A DNA stretch of 64,000 nucleotides. Source: Bin75 sp965200435 (lineage in GTDB: Bacteria > Nitrospirota > Nitrospiria > Nitrospirales > UBA8639). The notes under the pieces are model-generated. The model saw only the letters and a program-made list of their open reading frames with translations. It did no database searches and was not told the origin of the DNA. The stretch covers positions 1,612,001 to 1,676,000 of the forward strand of contig OZ241337.1 of the NCBI GenBank assembly GCA_965200435.1. The letters run 5' to 3'. The position numbers and the translations under genes are program-made. Below, piece after piece: positions 36,596 through 45,998 of this stretch. Each line of letters opens with the position of its first letter. The stretch's first letter is position 1.

Positions 36596-36820
36596 ATGAA
36601 ATTGCGAATTGACGAAGAAGCTGATGCGTTGCATCTGCAACTTGTTAACACACCGGTAGAGGAATCCGATGAAGTCGCTCCGGGTGTGATTCTGGACTAC
36701 GACAAATCCAATCAGGTAGTTGGTCTCGAGGTGCTGTATCTTTCGACACGACCACAGCCGGCAAATCTGATGGATTTTCGGTTTGAGACCCACCCTAAAA
36801 AATTGACTTCCACGAACTGA
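36596..36820 (+). CDS. DUF2283 small protein
   Basis: 74 residues from ATG 36596. MKLRIDEEADALHLQL opens, GVILDYDKSNQVVGLEVLYLS forms the core, which is the DUF2283 pattern of a short acidic beta protein. Function is unknown in general; members often follow small toxin-like genes, and a possible toxin fragment ends just before this gene, so an antitoxin role is conceivable. The frame is intact. Confidence 0.7.
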   Translation: MKLRIDEEADALHLQLVNTPVEESDEVAPGVILDYDKSNQVVGLEVLYLSTRPQPANLMDFRFETHPKKLTSTN

Positions 36821-36847
36821 CGCGGATACTTCCTTTGTACCCCTTCA

Positions 36848-37054
36848 TTGCTGGTCGCTTGCGTCCACGATTTCCTTTTAAAACTCCCAATGGACAGATT
36901 CTTCTTCGGCATCTTGACGTACAAGATCGTCCGACGCGGTATTTTTAAATCTCGTCGTGAACTCGTCCGCCGGCTCATGACGTTCATCCAATTGTACAAT
37001 GCCCAAGCGCGTTGCTTTCGGTGGACCTATGCGGGCAATCCGTTGGTCATCTGA
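36848..37054 (+). mobile_element. IS630-family transposase C-terminal remnant
   Basis: Only the last 60 or so residues remain: MDRFFFGILTYKIVRRGIF, then SRRELVRRLMTFIQLYNAQA and RWTYAGNPLVI with a stop at 37054. This is the C-terminal end of IS630/Tc1-type transposases, including the last catalytic Glu region. The rest of the element is gone; I see no matching ends. Confidence 0.65.
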
Positions 37055-37172
37055 TTCGTCAACTTAATTTTGAAACGCAACACTAGGGCGACTGGCGTTG
37101 GCGTTTTCGTAAGAGGAAGGACCTTCGCCGTTTGGGGTCGCACGGGACAGAAGATTTGTTCATGAGTGTGTT

Positions 37173-38198
37173 ATGATCGACGACGCGGTATCCAAGAACG
37201 GTGTTGTCGTTGTAATTCGGCTCACCGATGAACGCTGGACGCCTATGCCTGAGGAGCCCTGTGAATTAGCCGGTTTACGTTCAGAAGCGTTGGGAAACAG
37301 TTTTGCTGCCGGAACGGAGACTCGCCGGTGGCGAAGGTAAACGGATCGCCATACGGAAAGTGGAACATGGCAGCATTTGATTGTTGTCTATCGGGAACAG
37401 AAGGATTGTACCTGTTCACTCATTCGTTGACAGAATGGTCAGCTCAAGCGGGAGCTACCGGATGTATTCCCTCCCCTTTGTAAGGAAGAGTGACGAATGT
37501 CCCGGTCTCCTCTCCCCTGATGAGCGAGCGGAGGCGAGTTTCCGCCTCCGAGTTTCCTCTCCCTTGATGGGAGAGGATTACGGTGAGGGTGATGAATAAT
37601 CCAGCAAAGGGCCAAGAGCTTCGGCCACACTCACCCGATGCCGAACAGGCGCTGTGGAACCGTCTACGAACCCGTCAACTGGCAGGGTACACGTTTCGCC
37701 GACAAGGGTCTCTGGGCCAGTCTCTCGTCGCCTTTGTCTGTTTGACAAGAACAGTGGGCATTGTGGGGGATGACGCTCCCATCAGGAGCGAGTCTCGTCC
37801 GCCACTGTTCGCACCACGTGGCTGGAGTCGCAAGGCTGCCGTGTCTTACGGTTCTGGAATCCCGAAGTCCTGGCTGCCCCGGAGGCTGTACGGGAGGCCC
37901 TTCTTATGGCCTTACAGGAGAATTCACTTTCTCCTGGCTCACCCTCACCCCAGCCCTCTCCCGTCAAGGGAGAGGGGGAGAAGAGGTAAGGGGAGGTCAG
38001 GTGGGGTAGAGTCGCAGCCCTCAAGGGTACCACCACGACGGTTCCGGCTCTACCTCCCCTTCGCCCCTCTTTACCAAGGAGGGGAAAGAAAAAGTGGAAA
38101 TGGTCAACGAATGACTGAACACATACGAGGATGACGGATTTGTCATCACGGCATTTTTGAACAGCAAGGTTCGATCGCTTGCGAAGGGGAGACGGTGA
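37173..38198 (+). pseudogene. split small nuclease-toxin-like gene (BECR-type) with an insert
   Basis: Pieces of one family appear in order. MIDDAVSKNGVVVVIRLTDERW starts at 37173. After frame changes come WETVLLPERRLAGGEGKRIA and HLIVVYREQKDCTCSLIR (to about 37436). Then, 690 bases later, EDDGFVITAFLNSKVRSL ends with a stop at 38198. The phrase IRLTDERW...GG..LAVR...LVVVYRE...GFVITAF belongs to small RNase-like (BECR/RelE fold) proteins as I remember them. The insert between contains REP-like palindromes and a DUF559 fragment. At least three frame changes are needed. Confidence 0.5.
37592..37925 (+). pseudogene. DUF559 (Vsr-like fold) gene fragment
   Basis: MNNPAKGQELRPHSPDAEQA and LWNRLRTRQLAGYTFRRQG match the N-terminus of DUF559 proteins, which have a very-short-patch-repair endonuclease fold. 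The middle is degraded. The C-terminal phrase appears in another frame as RTTWLESQGCRVLRFWNPEV and LAAPEAVREALLMALQEN. It lies inside the split toxin gene and is flanked by copies of the CCTCTCCC-type palindrome (37500-37590 and 37935-37975). Confidence 0.6.
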
Positions 38199-38384
38199 TT
38201 TCTGCATGCCAGCAAATGATCACCGAAGACGGCGTAGGCTCATCTTTCCAAAAACGTCTACCGTTTTCTGCGCCAAGAGCTGAAGGCCTCGACTCATTGA
38301 TCGTCCTTTGAAGCCAATGCCCAATGCCCGGAATCATTTTCGCTCCAGAGTCGTGTTTCATCACTTCTTGAAGTAAAGCCTCCA
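38199..38384. other. non-coding stretch before the ECF transporter
   Basis: I see no convincing gene or riboswitch here. A minus-strand open frame (38146-38403) shows no family resemblance. Confidence 0.4.
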
Positions 38385-40741
38385 ATGGACAACTCTCTTC
38401 CATGCTGGAGTCCGCGTCGATGGTATGCGGAACTCCGGCACGTCTGGCACGATACTCGCCTACTGGTTTTATCCGCGCAGATTGCGGCTATTTATGCGGC
38501 CGTGCTCATTCCTTTTAAGGTGGGGATTCCGATTATCCCCGGCTTTGTGGAACTGAGACCGGCCAACGTCATTCCCATCGTCAGTTCTCTGCTCTTTGGT
38601 CCGGCCGCGGCAGGGGGGGGCCGGAATCGGCAACGTGATCGGGGATTGTTTCGGAACGCTGGGTCCGGCCAGCCTCTTCGGGTTTCTGGGAAATTTTCTC
38701 TATGGGTACGTGCCCTACCTGGTATGGGGAAACTTGGGGTGGTTGTCATCGGATCGGGAGCCCGTGGTGCGTTCTTGGGGGCAAGGCGTGAAATATGTGA
38801 TCGTTTGCGCATGTGCTTCCATGGTGTGTGCCGCCACGATCGGATGGGGCGTGGAACTGTTGGGGCTTCTCCCGTTTTGGCTTTTGTTCCCGGCCGTTTT
38901 TTTGAACAACCTGGTGATGGGGACGTTGCTCGGCCCGCCGCTTCTGGCGTTTCTCTATCCACGGGTCAAGCGATGGAACCTGTATTACGGTGATCTGGCG
39001 TTCGTGAATGCGACGAGAGAGACGCAAGAGCCTTCCGACGATCTCCTGTCCTCACCATCGGCGAAAGCCAAGTCTGTTGCCGTAGCCGTTGAGGACCTCA
39101 CGTTTCGCCCGATTCATGCAGACCATCCCGTGCTCAAACACGTCTCCCTGGACGTGCAGCGTGTAGAATTGGTCGTGCTGATGGGGCGGAGCGGATCGGG
39201 GAAGTCCTCATTGTGTTATGCCTTCAACGGGTTGGTTCCGCAATTTATCCAGGGCGAATTTGCCGGCACGGTGATGGTGTACGGACAACCCACAACTCGA
39301 TCACCGGTACGGGAACAGGCGAATCGCGTTGGAATGGTGTTTCAGGATTTCGAAACGCAATTGATTTCGACGAACGTGGAGACGGAACTTCGTTGCGCCC
39401 TGGAAGCGCAGGGAGGCACGCACGACTTCGCCGACGAAGAGACCTTCCGTGAACACGTGCGGCGCCTCCTCGATCTGGTCGGGTTATCGGGCTTGGAGCG
39501 GCGTGACCCCTTTTCTTTGTCGGGCGGGCAACGGCAGCGCCTGGTGGTGGCATCGGTCCTGGTCAGGGAACCGCAGGTGATCGTCATGGCCCAACCGCTG
39601 ACCGATCTCGACCCCTCGGGCAGGCAGCAGTTTTTCCGTCTGCTGGAAGCACTAAAAGCAAAAAAGATCACGGTCATCATTGCCAGTCATTGGATCGAAG
39701 ACCTGATGGAAGCGGACCGGTTGTGTGTGCTGGATGCAGGAGAAATAGTGTGGCAAGGTACCCCTCGTGAACTGCTCGGTCAGCCCGATTTGGCCGAGCA
39801 ATACGGCGTGAGTCCCTATCCGTTGGCCGCATGTTTTCAAGGACGGGGCACTCAAACGTTACCGACGACGGTTGAAGAAGCGTGGCAACTGGCAGATACC
39901 CTCGGCGTGAGCATCGTCGCGCCACAGGTGCACGAGCAGGATTGCGAATCGGAACGTCCGGCAACCGTGCTTGAACTCAGCAACGTGTCGGCGCATTACC
40001 AGCCTGGCGTTCCGGCGCTCTCCCGGGTTTCCCTATCATGTCGGGTTGGAGAATTTGTGGCGATTCTCGGGCAGAATGGTTCGGGGAAAAGCACGCTGGC
40101 GAAATTACGCATCGGACTCCTGTTGCCGTCGGAAGGCCGCGCGTTGGTTCTCGGAAACGATACGCGACAAACCGGGGGCTTATCGTCCGTCGTGGGATAC
40201 GTCTTTCAAAATCCCGACCATCAGATTTTTGCGGAAACCGTACGCAAAGAAATCGCCTTCGGCGCGGAGAACGCGGGATGTTCTCCCGATGACTGTGAAA
40301 CCCGAGTCACCGAAGCGCTGCAAGCGGTCGGATTGACCGGGGCCGAAGACCGGGACCCGTTTTCTCTGACAAAAGGGGAACGACAGCGCGTGGCGGTCGC
40401 GTCCATCCTTGCTGCTCCTGATCGTCGATGAGCCCACCACCGGACTGGATGCGGAGGAATCGGCTCGTATGATGAACATGATGCGCGCGCTGCATCGACA
40501 GGGCCACACCATGATCGTGATTACCCATGACATGGGGATCGTTGCGAACTACGCGACGCGGTGCGTGCTGATGCAACGCGGCATGATAGTGGCGGATGGT
40601 CCGACCCGGGAAGTGTTCTCGGACCCTGAACTCATTCGTTCTGCGGCCTTGGCGTTGCCGGCCTTAACCCGGTTCACTCAGCGGTGGGGCGTGACGTTAT
40701 TGACGGTCGAGGAAGTGCGAAAGGCCTGGTCCGTGTCATGA
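38385..40741 (+). pseudogene. ECF transporter: S component fused to two ATPase domains, broken in two places
   Basis: From ATG 38385: a substrate-binding S component (about six helices; VELRPANVIPIVSSLLFGPAAA, GFLGNFLYGYVPYLVWG), then ATPase 1 (GRSGSGKSSLC, LSGGQRQRLVVASVL, a Walker B region reading VIVMAQPLTDLD where DEP is expected) and ATPase 2 (GQNGSGKSTLA, LTKGERQRVAVASIL, then LLIVDEPTTGLD). The frame breaks in a run of eight G at 38613-38620 (seven would restore it) and again near 40412, where residues before the second Walker B are lost and the frame shifts. The final frame ends at 40741, overlapping the EcfT start (ATGA). The vitamin or metal substrate cannot be read from the sequence. 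The ATPase 1 Walker B Asp-Glu pair is absent (MAQP). Confidence 0.8.
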
Positions 40742-41487
40742 ACCTGTCATTGTACGTGGATGCCCGGACGTGGGTGCACCGGCTCGACGGCCGGACAAAA
40801 ATCCTCTGCCTGCTCGGACTCTTTTCCTTGAGCCTGATGTTTTCAGATCCGGTGTACCTGTTGGGGCTCTGCGCGGGCGTCCTGGCTTTGGTCCTCTGGG
40901 CGCAAAGTCTTCACAATCTGAAAAAGATATGGATCCTGCTGGCGTTGTTGTTTGTGTACAGCGTGATGCTCTGGCCTTTTTTCGTGGAAGGGACCACCCC
41001 GTTGTTCACGATTGGCGGACTGACCGTCATGCGGGAAGGCGTCCTGCATGGGATGGGTATGGGTTTACGGCTGAATGCCATGCTCATCAGCGGCATCGTG
41101 CTTTTGTCGACCACGGCCATTGAAGAGCTTAGCGAAGCCTCGAATCGATTAGGCGTACCCCGTCCCCTGGGATTTTCCTTATCGCTCGCCTTTCGATGGG
41201 TTCCGACGTTGCTTGGCTCGATCGAGGCCGTGATTCAGGCCCAGCGGTCGAGAGGGTTGGACGTGCACTCACGGGGCGTGTCCGGAAAGATTCGCCGGTA
41301 CCCTCCGTTGATCGTGCCCTTGATCGGTCATACCCTTCGCCAGACCAATCTGCTCGCCATGGCCCTGGAATCCAAAGGCTTCGGGGCCGGACAGGTCCGG
41401 CACCCCTTGTTTGTTTCGAAAATGCGCGGGTCCGATTTCGTGGCGCTGGCGGTGACTGTCGTCCTGGTGACGGGAGGTCATGTATAA
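40738..41487 (+). CDS. ecfT: ECF transporter transmembrane subunit (EcfT/CbiQ), 3' end altered by IS481
   Basis: 249 residues from ATG 40738, overlapping the previous frame's stop. Five to six helices. The two coupling motifs that grip the ATPases are present: AQRSRGLDVHSRG (about 167-179) and ALESKGFGAG (about 214-223). Its last codons run into the IS481 element at 41481: the Val codon GTA and the stop TAA are element sequence. The natural C-terminus is lost, probably only a few residues because the last helix (DFVALAVTVVLVTGG) is complete. With its ATPase partner broken, the transporter is unlikely to work. Confidence 0.85.
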   Translation: MNLSLYVDARTWVHRLDGRTKILCLLGLFSLSLMFSDPVYLLGLCAGVLALVLWAQSLHNLKKIWILLALLFVYSVMLWPFFVEGTTPLFTIGGLTVMREGVLHGMGMGLRLNAMLISGIVLLSTTAIEELSEASNRLGVPRPLGFSLSLAFRWVPTLLGSIEAVIQAQRSRGLDVHSRGVSGKIRRYPPLIVPLIGHTLRQTNLLAMALESKGFGAGQVRHPLFVSKMRGSDFVALAVTVVLVTGGHV

Positions 41488-42567
41488 GTTCAGAAACATT
41501 TGGCACTCCTCGAAACAGGAGGAGAGGCCATGCAAATCCACCATGTCGGCTTCCGCATCCGGGGGTTTTACCGACTAGCTCAATTCAGGCCTCGTGGGGA
41601 CATGATACCCCACGAGGCTCAACACCGATTCACTATTCTGCAGTTTTGGGCTCGGCACGGCCTGGTCGCGACGAGGGAGGCGTTTGGGGTGAGCCGCCGC
41701 ACCCTCTACCGGTGGCAGCGGACGCTCACCCAGGCCGGAGGCGAGCCGCACGCCCTGGCCGCCCGCTCCCGGGCCCCGCACCGGCGGCGGCAGGCCCGGT
41801 GGCCGCCCGCCCTGAGCCAGGAGATCCGCCGGCTCCGGACCACGTACCCCAACCTCGGGAAGGCCAAGCTGCACGTCCTGCTGCAGCCCTGGTGTACGCA
41901 GCAGGGCCGGCCCCTCCCCAGTGTCTCCACCATCGGGCGCCTGATCGCCCGGGCTCCCGACCACATGCGCCAAGCCCCGCTCCGCCTCGATGCCCGCGGC
42001 CGCCCCAAGCCCGCCGCCCGGCCCCGCAAGACCCGGCCGCCCCGGCCGCGCCCCACCCAACCGCTGGTCCTGTTCGCCTGTGATACCGTGGTCCGGCTCC
42101 ACGCAGGCCTACGGCGCTACGTGTTCACCTTCCTCGATCCCTACAGTCGCTTCGCCCTCGCCTGGGCCACCGCCACCGCCTCCAGCCGCCACGCCGCGGT
42201 CGGCCTCGAGGCCCTGTGTGCCCTGCTCCCTACCCCGCCTCAATTCCTCCTCTCGGCCAACGGCGCCGAGTTCCACGGCCACTTCCAGCAGCGCCTCGAC
42301 GCCTACGGCATCACCCATTGGTGGACCTATCCACGCTCCCCCAAAATGAATGCGCATGTCGAACGGTTCAATCGCACCCTCCAAGAACAGTTCGTGGATT
42401 ACCACGAGGACTTGCTGGTTGACGATTTGGCGGCCTTTAACCGCAAACTGGCCGATTGGTTGCTGGCCTACAATACCGTGTTGCCCCACCATAGCCTTGG
42501 GCGGCAATCTCCGGTACAATTCCTGATTCACCACCAACCCGAGTGCCAAATGTGGTGGACCCATACA
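41481..42567 (+). mobile_element. complete IS481-family insertion sequence
   Basis: 1,087 bp from TGTATAAGTTC (41481) to GGACCCATACA (42567). The imperfect terminal inverted repeats share TGTAT at the tip and ACATTTGGCACTC inside (the right end reads TGTATGGGTCCACCACATTTGGCACTC when reversed; 27 bp, listed as its outer and inner parts). No clear target duplication is visible (GTCA before, GTCT after). It inserted into the end of ecfT. A deleted copy lies at 6597-7331. Confidence 0.88.
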
Positions 42568-42579
42568 GTCTATGGATGA
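41530..42579 (+). CDS. IS481-family DDE transposase
   Basis: About 349 residues from ATG 41530. An N-terminal helix-turn-helix (FWARHGLVATREAFGVSRRT, LYRWQRTLTQAGG) precedes the integrase core: FACDTVVRL (first Asp, about 188), FLLSANGAEFHGHF (where the second Asp is expected this copy has ANGAEF, so Asp to Ala or Asn shift) and KMNAHVERFNRTLQEQF (Glu). The usual motif is SDNGxEF; here SANGAEF lacks the Asp, while the deleted copy keeps LSDNGASS at this place. The enzyme may therefore be inactive. The stop codon lies 12 bases outside the element in flanking DNA, so the last four residues come from the host. Confidence 0.85.
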   Translation: MQIHHVGFRIRGFYRLAQFRPRGDMIPHEAQHRFTILQFWARHGLVATREAFGVSRRTLYRWQRTLTQAGGEPHALAARSRAPHRRRQARWPPALSQEIRRLRTTYPNLGKAKLHVLLQPWCTQQGRPLPSVSTIGRLIARAPDHMRQAPLRLDARGRPKPAARPRKTRPPRPRPTQPLVLFACDTVVRLHAGLRRYVFTFLDPYSRFALAWATATASSRHAAVGLEALCALLPTPPQFLLSANGAEFHGHFQQRLDAYGITHWWTYPRSPKMNAHVERFNRTLQEQFVDYHEDLLVDDLAAFNRKLADWLLAYNTVLPHHSLGRQSPVQFLIHHQPECQMWWTHTVYG

Positions 42580-42656
42580 GGCTCAATGGGTATGGTACTA
42601 TTTGAACGAAACCGGTGATGTGCCGCGGACTCGTACGGACAACTTACAGCGTTTAG

Positions 42657-42798
42657 GGACCCTCTGATTTCGTGTGAGAGCGGGATGCAGGGCCAGGCGT
42701 TCCGGAGCGAAACCCGAAGCGTATCCGAGAGAGAGGTGAGGGGTGAGCGAGGACACCACGCCGCCTTGCGCCCGATCGTGCACTCAATCAGAGGGTCC
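42657..42798 (+). mobile_element. MITE-A copy 4
   Basis: 142 bp; ends GGACCCTCTGATT and AATCAGAGGGTCC; exact TTAG duplications (42653-42656, 42799-42802). It ends 24 bases before the start codon of the triple-repeat protein. Copy 5 lies on the other side of that gene in opposite orientation. Confidence 0.92.
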
Positions 42799-42821
42799 TT
42801 AGCAGGAAAGGTAGTGGTGGA

Positions 42822-43751
42822 ATGAAAGGGGCTGTCGCTGTTGGGAACATGCTGGGTGTCGTTTGTGTCCTCCTGTTGGTCCAGAGTCAGTCTCTCCTCG
42901 CGCAGGAGGGAGCAGCAACGCAACCCACCAAAACGATCGTGGGCGACCTGCTGGACGTGGACCGTGACTTCTACATCGTGCGGGGTGAGCGGGGCGAGAT
43001 TCAAATCGAAGCCACGCACAAGACCGACATCACGGAAGAATTCCAATACGGCGATCGGATCAAGGCCCTGGTGCTCATGAACAACAAGGCATTGAAGATC
43101 GAGCGCGCCGGACCGGATGACGTGGCGGGAGTGACGGAAAATGTGCCGGTGACTGCACAAACCCCTGAATCTCAACAAGACGCCCAAGGGGAAGCCCCTG
43201 CGCCGTCGGCGCAGCCTCAGCAACCGGAATCCAAAACCATTGTGGGCGACCTGCTGGACGTGGATCGGGACTTCTACATCGTGCGGGGCGAGCGGGGCGA
43301 GATTCAGATCGAAGCCACGCACAAGACCGAGATCACGGAAGAATTTCAATACGGCGATCGGATCAAGGCCCTGGTGCTCATGAACAACAAAGCGTTGAAG
43401 ATCGAGCGCGCCGGGCCCGATGACGTGACGGGGGTGGTGGAACATAGCGCCTCTTCTTCTCCGGGTGTCGATCAGGGTCCGGCCACGGCCGCGGGCAAAC
43501 CGGGCGGGGATGGTGGTACCCAAGCGGCTGACGCTTCGGATGGGTCTCAGGGTGACGACCCCAAAGTCGTCGAAGGTCAAGTGTTGATGGTCGATGGAGA
43601 TTTCTACGTGCTGCGCGGTGAACGCGGAGAAATCCGAGTGGAGCGAACTCCCAAGACCAAGATCACGGAAGAGTTCAAATTCGGCGACTTTATCAAAGCC
43701 ACCGTCAAGCCGAATGATCAAGCCTTGTCCATTGAGCGGTTGACGCCGTGA
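42822..43751 (+). CDS. secreted protein with three copies of a 65-70 residue repeat
   Basis: 309 residues. A signal peptide (hydrophobic core MLGVVCVLLLVQSQSLLAQ, cleavage after about residue 27) is followed by three near-identical repeats starting about residues 37, 139 and 247. Each has a form of VGDLLDVDRDFYIVRGERGE, IQIEATHKT.ITEEF.YGDRIKA and NNKALKIERA. The first two are almost identical, the third more divergent. Pro/Gln- and Gly/Ala-rich linkers separate them. I do not recognise the fold: the strand-rich pattern suggests small beta barrels (OB- or SH3-like) in the periplasm. The whole gene lies between two inverted MITE-A copies. Confidence 0.75.
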   Translation: MKGAVAVGNMLGVVCVLLLVQSQSLLAQEGAATQPTKTIVGDLLDVDRDFYIVRGERGEIQIEATHKTDITEEFQYGDRIKALVLMNNKALKIERAGPDDVAGVTENVPVTAQTPESQQDAQGEAPAPSAQPQQPESKTIVGDLLDVDRDFYIVRGERGEIQIEATHKTEITEEFQYGDRIKALVLMNNKALKIERAGPDDVTGVVEHSASSSPGVDQGPATAAGKPGGDGGTQAADASDGSQGDDPKVVEGQVLMVDGDFYVLRGERGEIRVERTPKTKITEEFKFGDFIKATVKPNDQALSIERLTP

Positions 43752-43844
43752 AGCACGTTCTTGTCATCGGGCAGGAATCGTGCCGCTAGACTGAACGAGC
43801 CATGAATGGGTTGGCTGGCGTCCCGGCCTCACGACGTCTACTAA

Positions 43845-43986
43845 GGACCCTCTGATTTCGTGCACGATTGGGCGCAGGGCGGCGTGGTGTCCTCGCTCAC
43901 CCCTCACCTCTCTCTCGGATACGCTTCGGGTTTCGCTCCGGGACGCCTTGCCCTGCATCCCGCTCTCACACGAAATCAGAGGGTCC
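43845..43986 (-). mobile_element. MITE-A copy 5
   Basis: 142 bp, reversed relative to copy 4; ends GGACCCTCTGATT and AATCAGAGGGTCC; exact CTAA duplications (43841-43844, 43987-43990). It starts 94 bases after the triple-repeat gene. Copies 4 and 5 are the most alike of the five (GGGTCC tips). Confidence 0.92.
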
Positions 43987-44032
43987 CTAAGCGGACAGCG
44001 TCCCCGTTGGTCCTTTTGTGCAATCTAGACGG

Positions 44033-45979
44033 TTACTCGTCCAGATTGGCGATAGGGAAGGCGGCTACCGGATCGGCTGGGACGAAGCCGAAAATCTTCG
44101 AATAGAAGTACAGTTCGTTGTCCAGGACTTGCTTGATGTGTTCGGCTCGTCGAAACCCGTGCTGCTCCCCTTCAAAAGCGATATAGGCGACGGGAAGCCC
44201 CTTTGATTTCACCGCGTCGAACATGTTTTCCGCCTGGTTCGGCGGGACGACTTTGTCCTCCAATCCTTGAAAGAGAATGAGGGGAGCGGACAGCCGGTCG
44301 GTGAAATGGATAGGAGATCGCCGGGCATAAAGATCTTTCCGTTCGGGCAGCGGGCCGACGAGGCGGTCCAGGTAGCGTGATTCAAACTTATGGGTATCCC
44401 GAACGAGCGCCTCGAGGTCCGAGACGCCGTAGTAACTGGACCCGGCAGTAAAGCAATCGCGAAACGTTAAGGCGCACAACGTGGTAAAGCCCCCGGCGCT
44501 GCCCCCTGTGATGGTCACGCGAGCCGGGTCCGCGGCATCCCGGTCGATGATCGTCGTGACCGCACTGACGCAATCATCCACGTCGACGATTCCCCACTGG
44601 CCGTTGAGCCGTTCCCGGTAGGCCCGGCCGTATCCCGTGCTTCCCCCGTAATTCATGTCGAGCACGGCAAAGCCTCGGCTGGTCCAAAATTGAATCATCA
44701 GGTTGAACGTCGGGGAAGATGCTCCGGTCGGGCCTCCATGGCTTTTGACAAGGAGTGGCGGGCGTTCTGCAGGCGGGGCTTGAAAATCCGCATTGTGCGG
44801 GGGGTAATAAAACGCGTGCCCGGTCGATCCGTCGCGGGTCGGATAGGTGACGGCGGAGGGCATGGACAGATCACGGGGGTCCGGAGAAAAATCCACCGAC
44901 CGGCGAAGGATGGTCACGGCTTGCGAACCCGCGTCGACCTGAATGAGCGCCGTGGGCTCGGCAGGGGAGCTGGCCGTACACACAATGCGGGATTGCTGCA
45001 CGTGGACATCGTCGAAGGTCGTGTACGGCAGATCGAAGTGTTCGAGAGTGTTTTGTCTCGTGTCCAACCGTCCCAGGTGCCAGAAGCCGTTCTGCGTATA
45101 GGCACAGATCACGCGGTGAGGCGACTCGAACCCATAGAGCCGTTGGCCGAACACCCATTGCGGTGCGCCGAATTCGGCTTCCATGGGATAGAGAGGAGCG
45201 CTCCGTTCATTTTCCAATCGATGCAGGTTCCACCACCCCGATTGATCCGACACGAAATACAATTGGCCGTCCGGCGACCATTCCGGTTGAAAGATGGAGA
45301 CGTCGGTTCCTCCGGCTACACATCGTGAAGTCCGGATCGAGCCGTCCTGCCCGAGACCGGCGCTCCAGAGTTCCGTCCCGTCCCATGGCATGTTGGGATG
45401 GTTCCAGGCCAGCCAGGCTAACTGCTGTCCATCCGGGCTCAGGCGCGGAGAGGCATAAAAATCATGACCCGAAACCAGAATATCGCCGCACGTGGAACCG
45501 GAGCCGTTGTCGAGGGCAATGCTCACGATGGCGTTGTGGGGCTCGCGGTCGGAACGAGCATGATCTTCACGAATGCAAAGAAGCCGGCGGTGTCGCAGGT
45601 CCGGGACCCAATCGGCATAGCACATGGGCGCGTCCGCAGTGACGGGCTCGGGTGCTCCACCAGGGCGTTGTCGATACAGCCGCTGATCCGAAAAATTGGA
45701 AAAATATACGACGCCGTCTGCAACACCATACGCCCCGCCCCCGTATTCGTGGACGCGCGTGCGAACGTTCAATGGGGCAGGGGTCAGGGCGTGCAGGATT
45801 CCTTCGGCGTCCCTTTGGACAATCGTATTTCTCCCGCCCTCCTTGGGACGGCTTTCGATCCAGAATACCCGATCTCCATCGAGGGCGATTTGTCCGAGTT
45901 TGATGGATTCTGAGACAATTCGATCAGAGGTCAGGGGGGAGTCCCATGACCCATAAGGAGCGATAAACGGTTTCGGCAT
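44033..45979 (-). CDS. S9-family serine peptidase (prolyl oligopeptidase type)
   Basis: 648 residues from ATG 45979 (MPKPFIAPYGSWDSPLTSD); the open frame extends to 46108 over the end of the neighbouring gene, which I reject. An N-terminal seven-blade propeller is followed by an alpha/beta hydrolase: LVKSHGGPTGAS (oxyanion region), GSTGYGRAYRE, nucleophile Ser in TGGSAGGFTTL, Asp in ILFQGLEDKVVPP and His in FEGEQHGFR. It should cleave short peptides or acyl-peptides. No signal peptide is seen, so it is cytoplasmic. It follows the bfd gene by 19 bases on the same strand. Confidence 0.9.
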   Translation of the reverse strand: MPKPFIAPYGSWDSPLTSDRIVSESIKLGQIALDGDRVFWIESRPKEGGRNTIVQRDAEGILHALTPAPLNVRTRVHEYGGGAYGVADGVVYFSNFSDQRLYRQRPGGAPEPVTADAPMCYADWVPDLRHRRLLCIREDHARSDREPHNAIVSIALDNGSGSTCGDILVSGHDFYASPRLSPDGQQLAWLAWNHPNMPWDGTELWSAGLGQDGSIRTSRCVAGGTDVSIFQPEWSPDGQLYFVSDQSGWWNLHRLENERSAPLYPMEAEFGAPQWVFGQRLYGFESPHRVICAYTQNGFWHLGRLDTRQNTLEHFDLPYTTFDDVHVQQSRIVCTASSPAEPTALIQVDAGSQAVTILRRSVDFSPDPRDLSMPSAVTYPTRDGSTGHAFYYPPHNADFQAPPAERPPLLVKSHGGPTGASSPTFNLMIQFWTSRGFAVLDMNYGGSTGYGRAYRERLNGQWGIVDVDDCVSAVTTIIDRDAADPARVTITGGSAGGFTTLCALTFRDCFTAGSSYYGVSDLEALVRDTHKFESRYLDRLVGPLPERKDLYARRSPIHFTDRLSAPLILFQGLEDKVVPPNQAENMFDAVKSKGLPVAYIAFEGEQHGFRRAEHIKQVLDNELYFYSKIFGFVPADPVAAFPIANLDE

Positions 45980-45998
45980 AATGGACGAACGCGTGGAT

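Noticed and set aside
38199..38384. Vitamin riboswitch upstream of the ECF transporter
   Set aside because: I looked for cobalamin-box and thi-box type conserved cores by eye and saw none.
38146..38403. Minus-strand open frame upstream of the ECF transporter
   Set aside because: No recognisable family, no ribosome site and it overlaps the starts of the transporter gene and the end of the toxin remnant; not supported.
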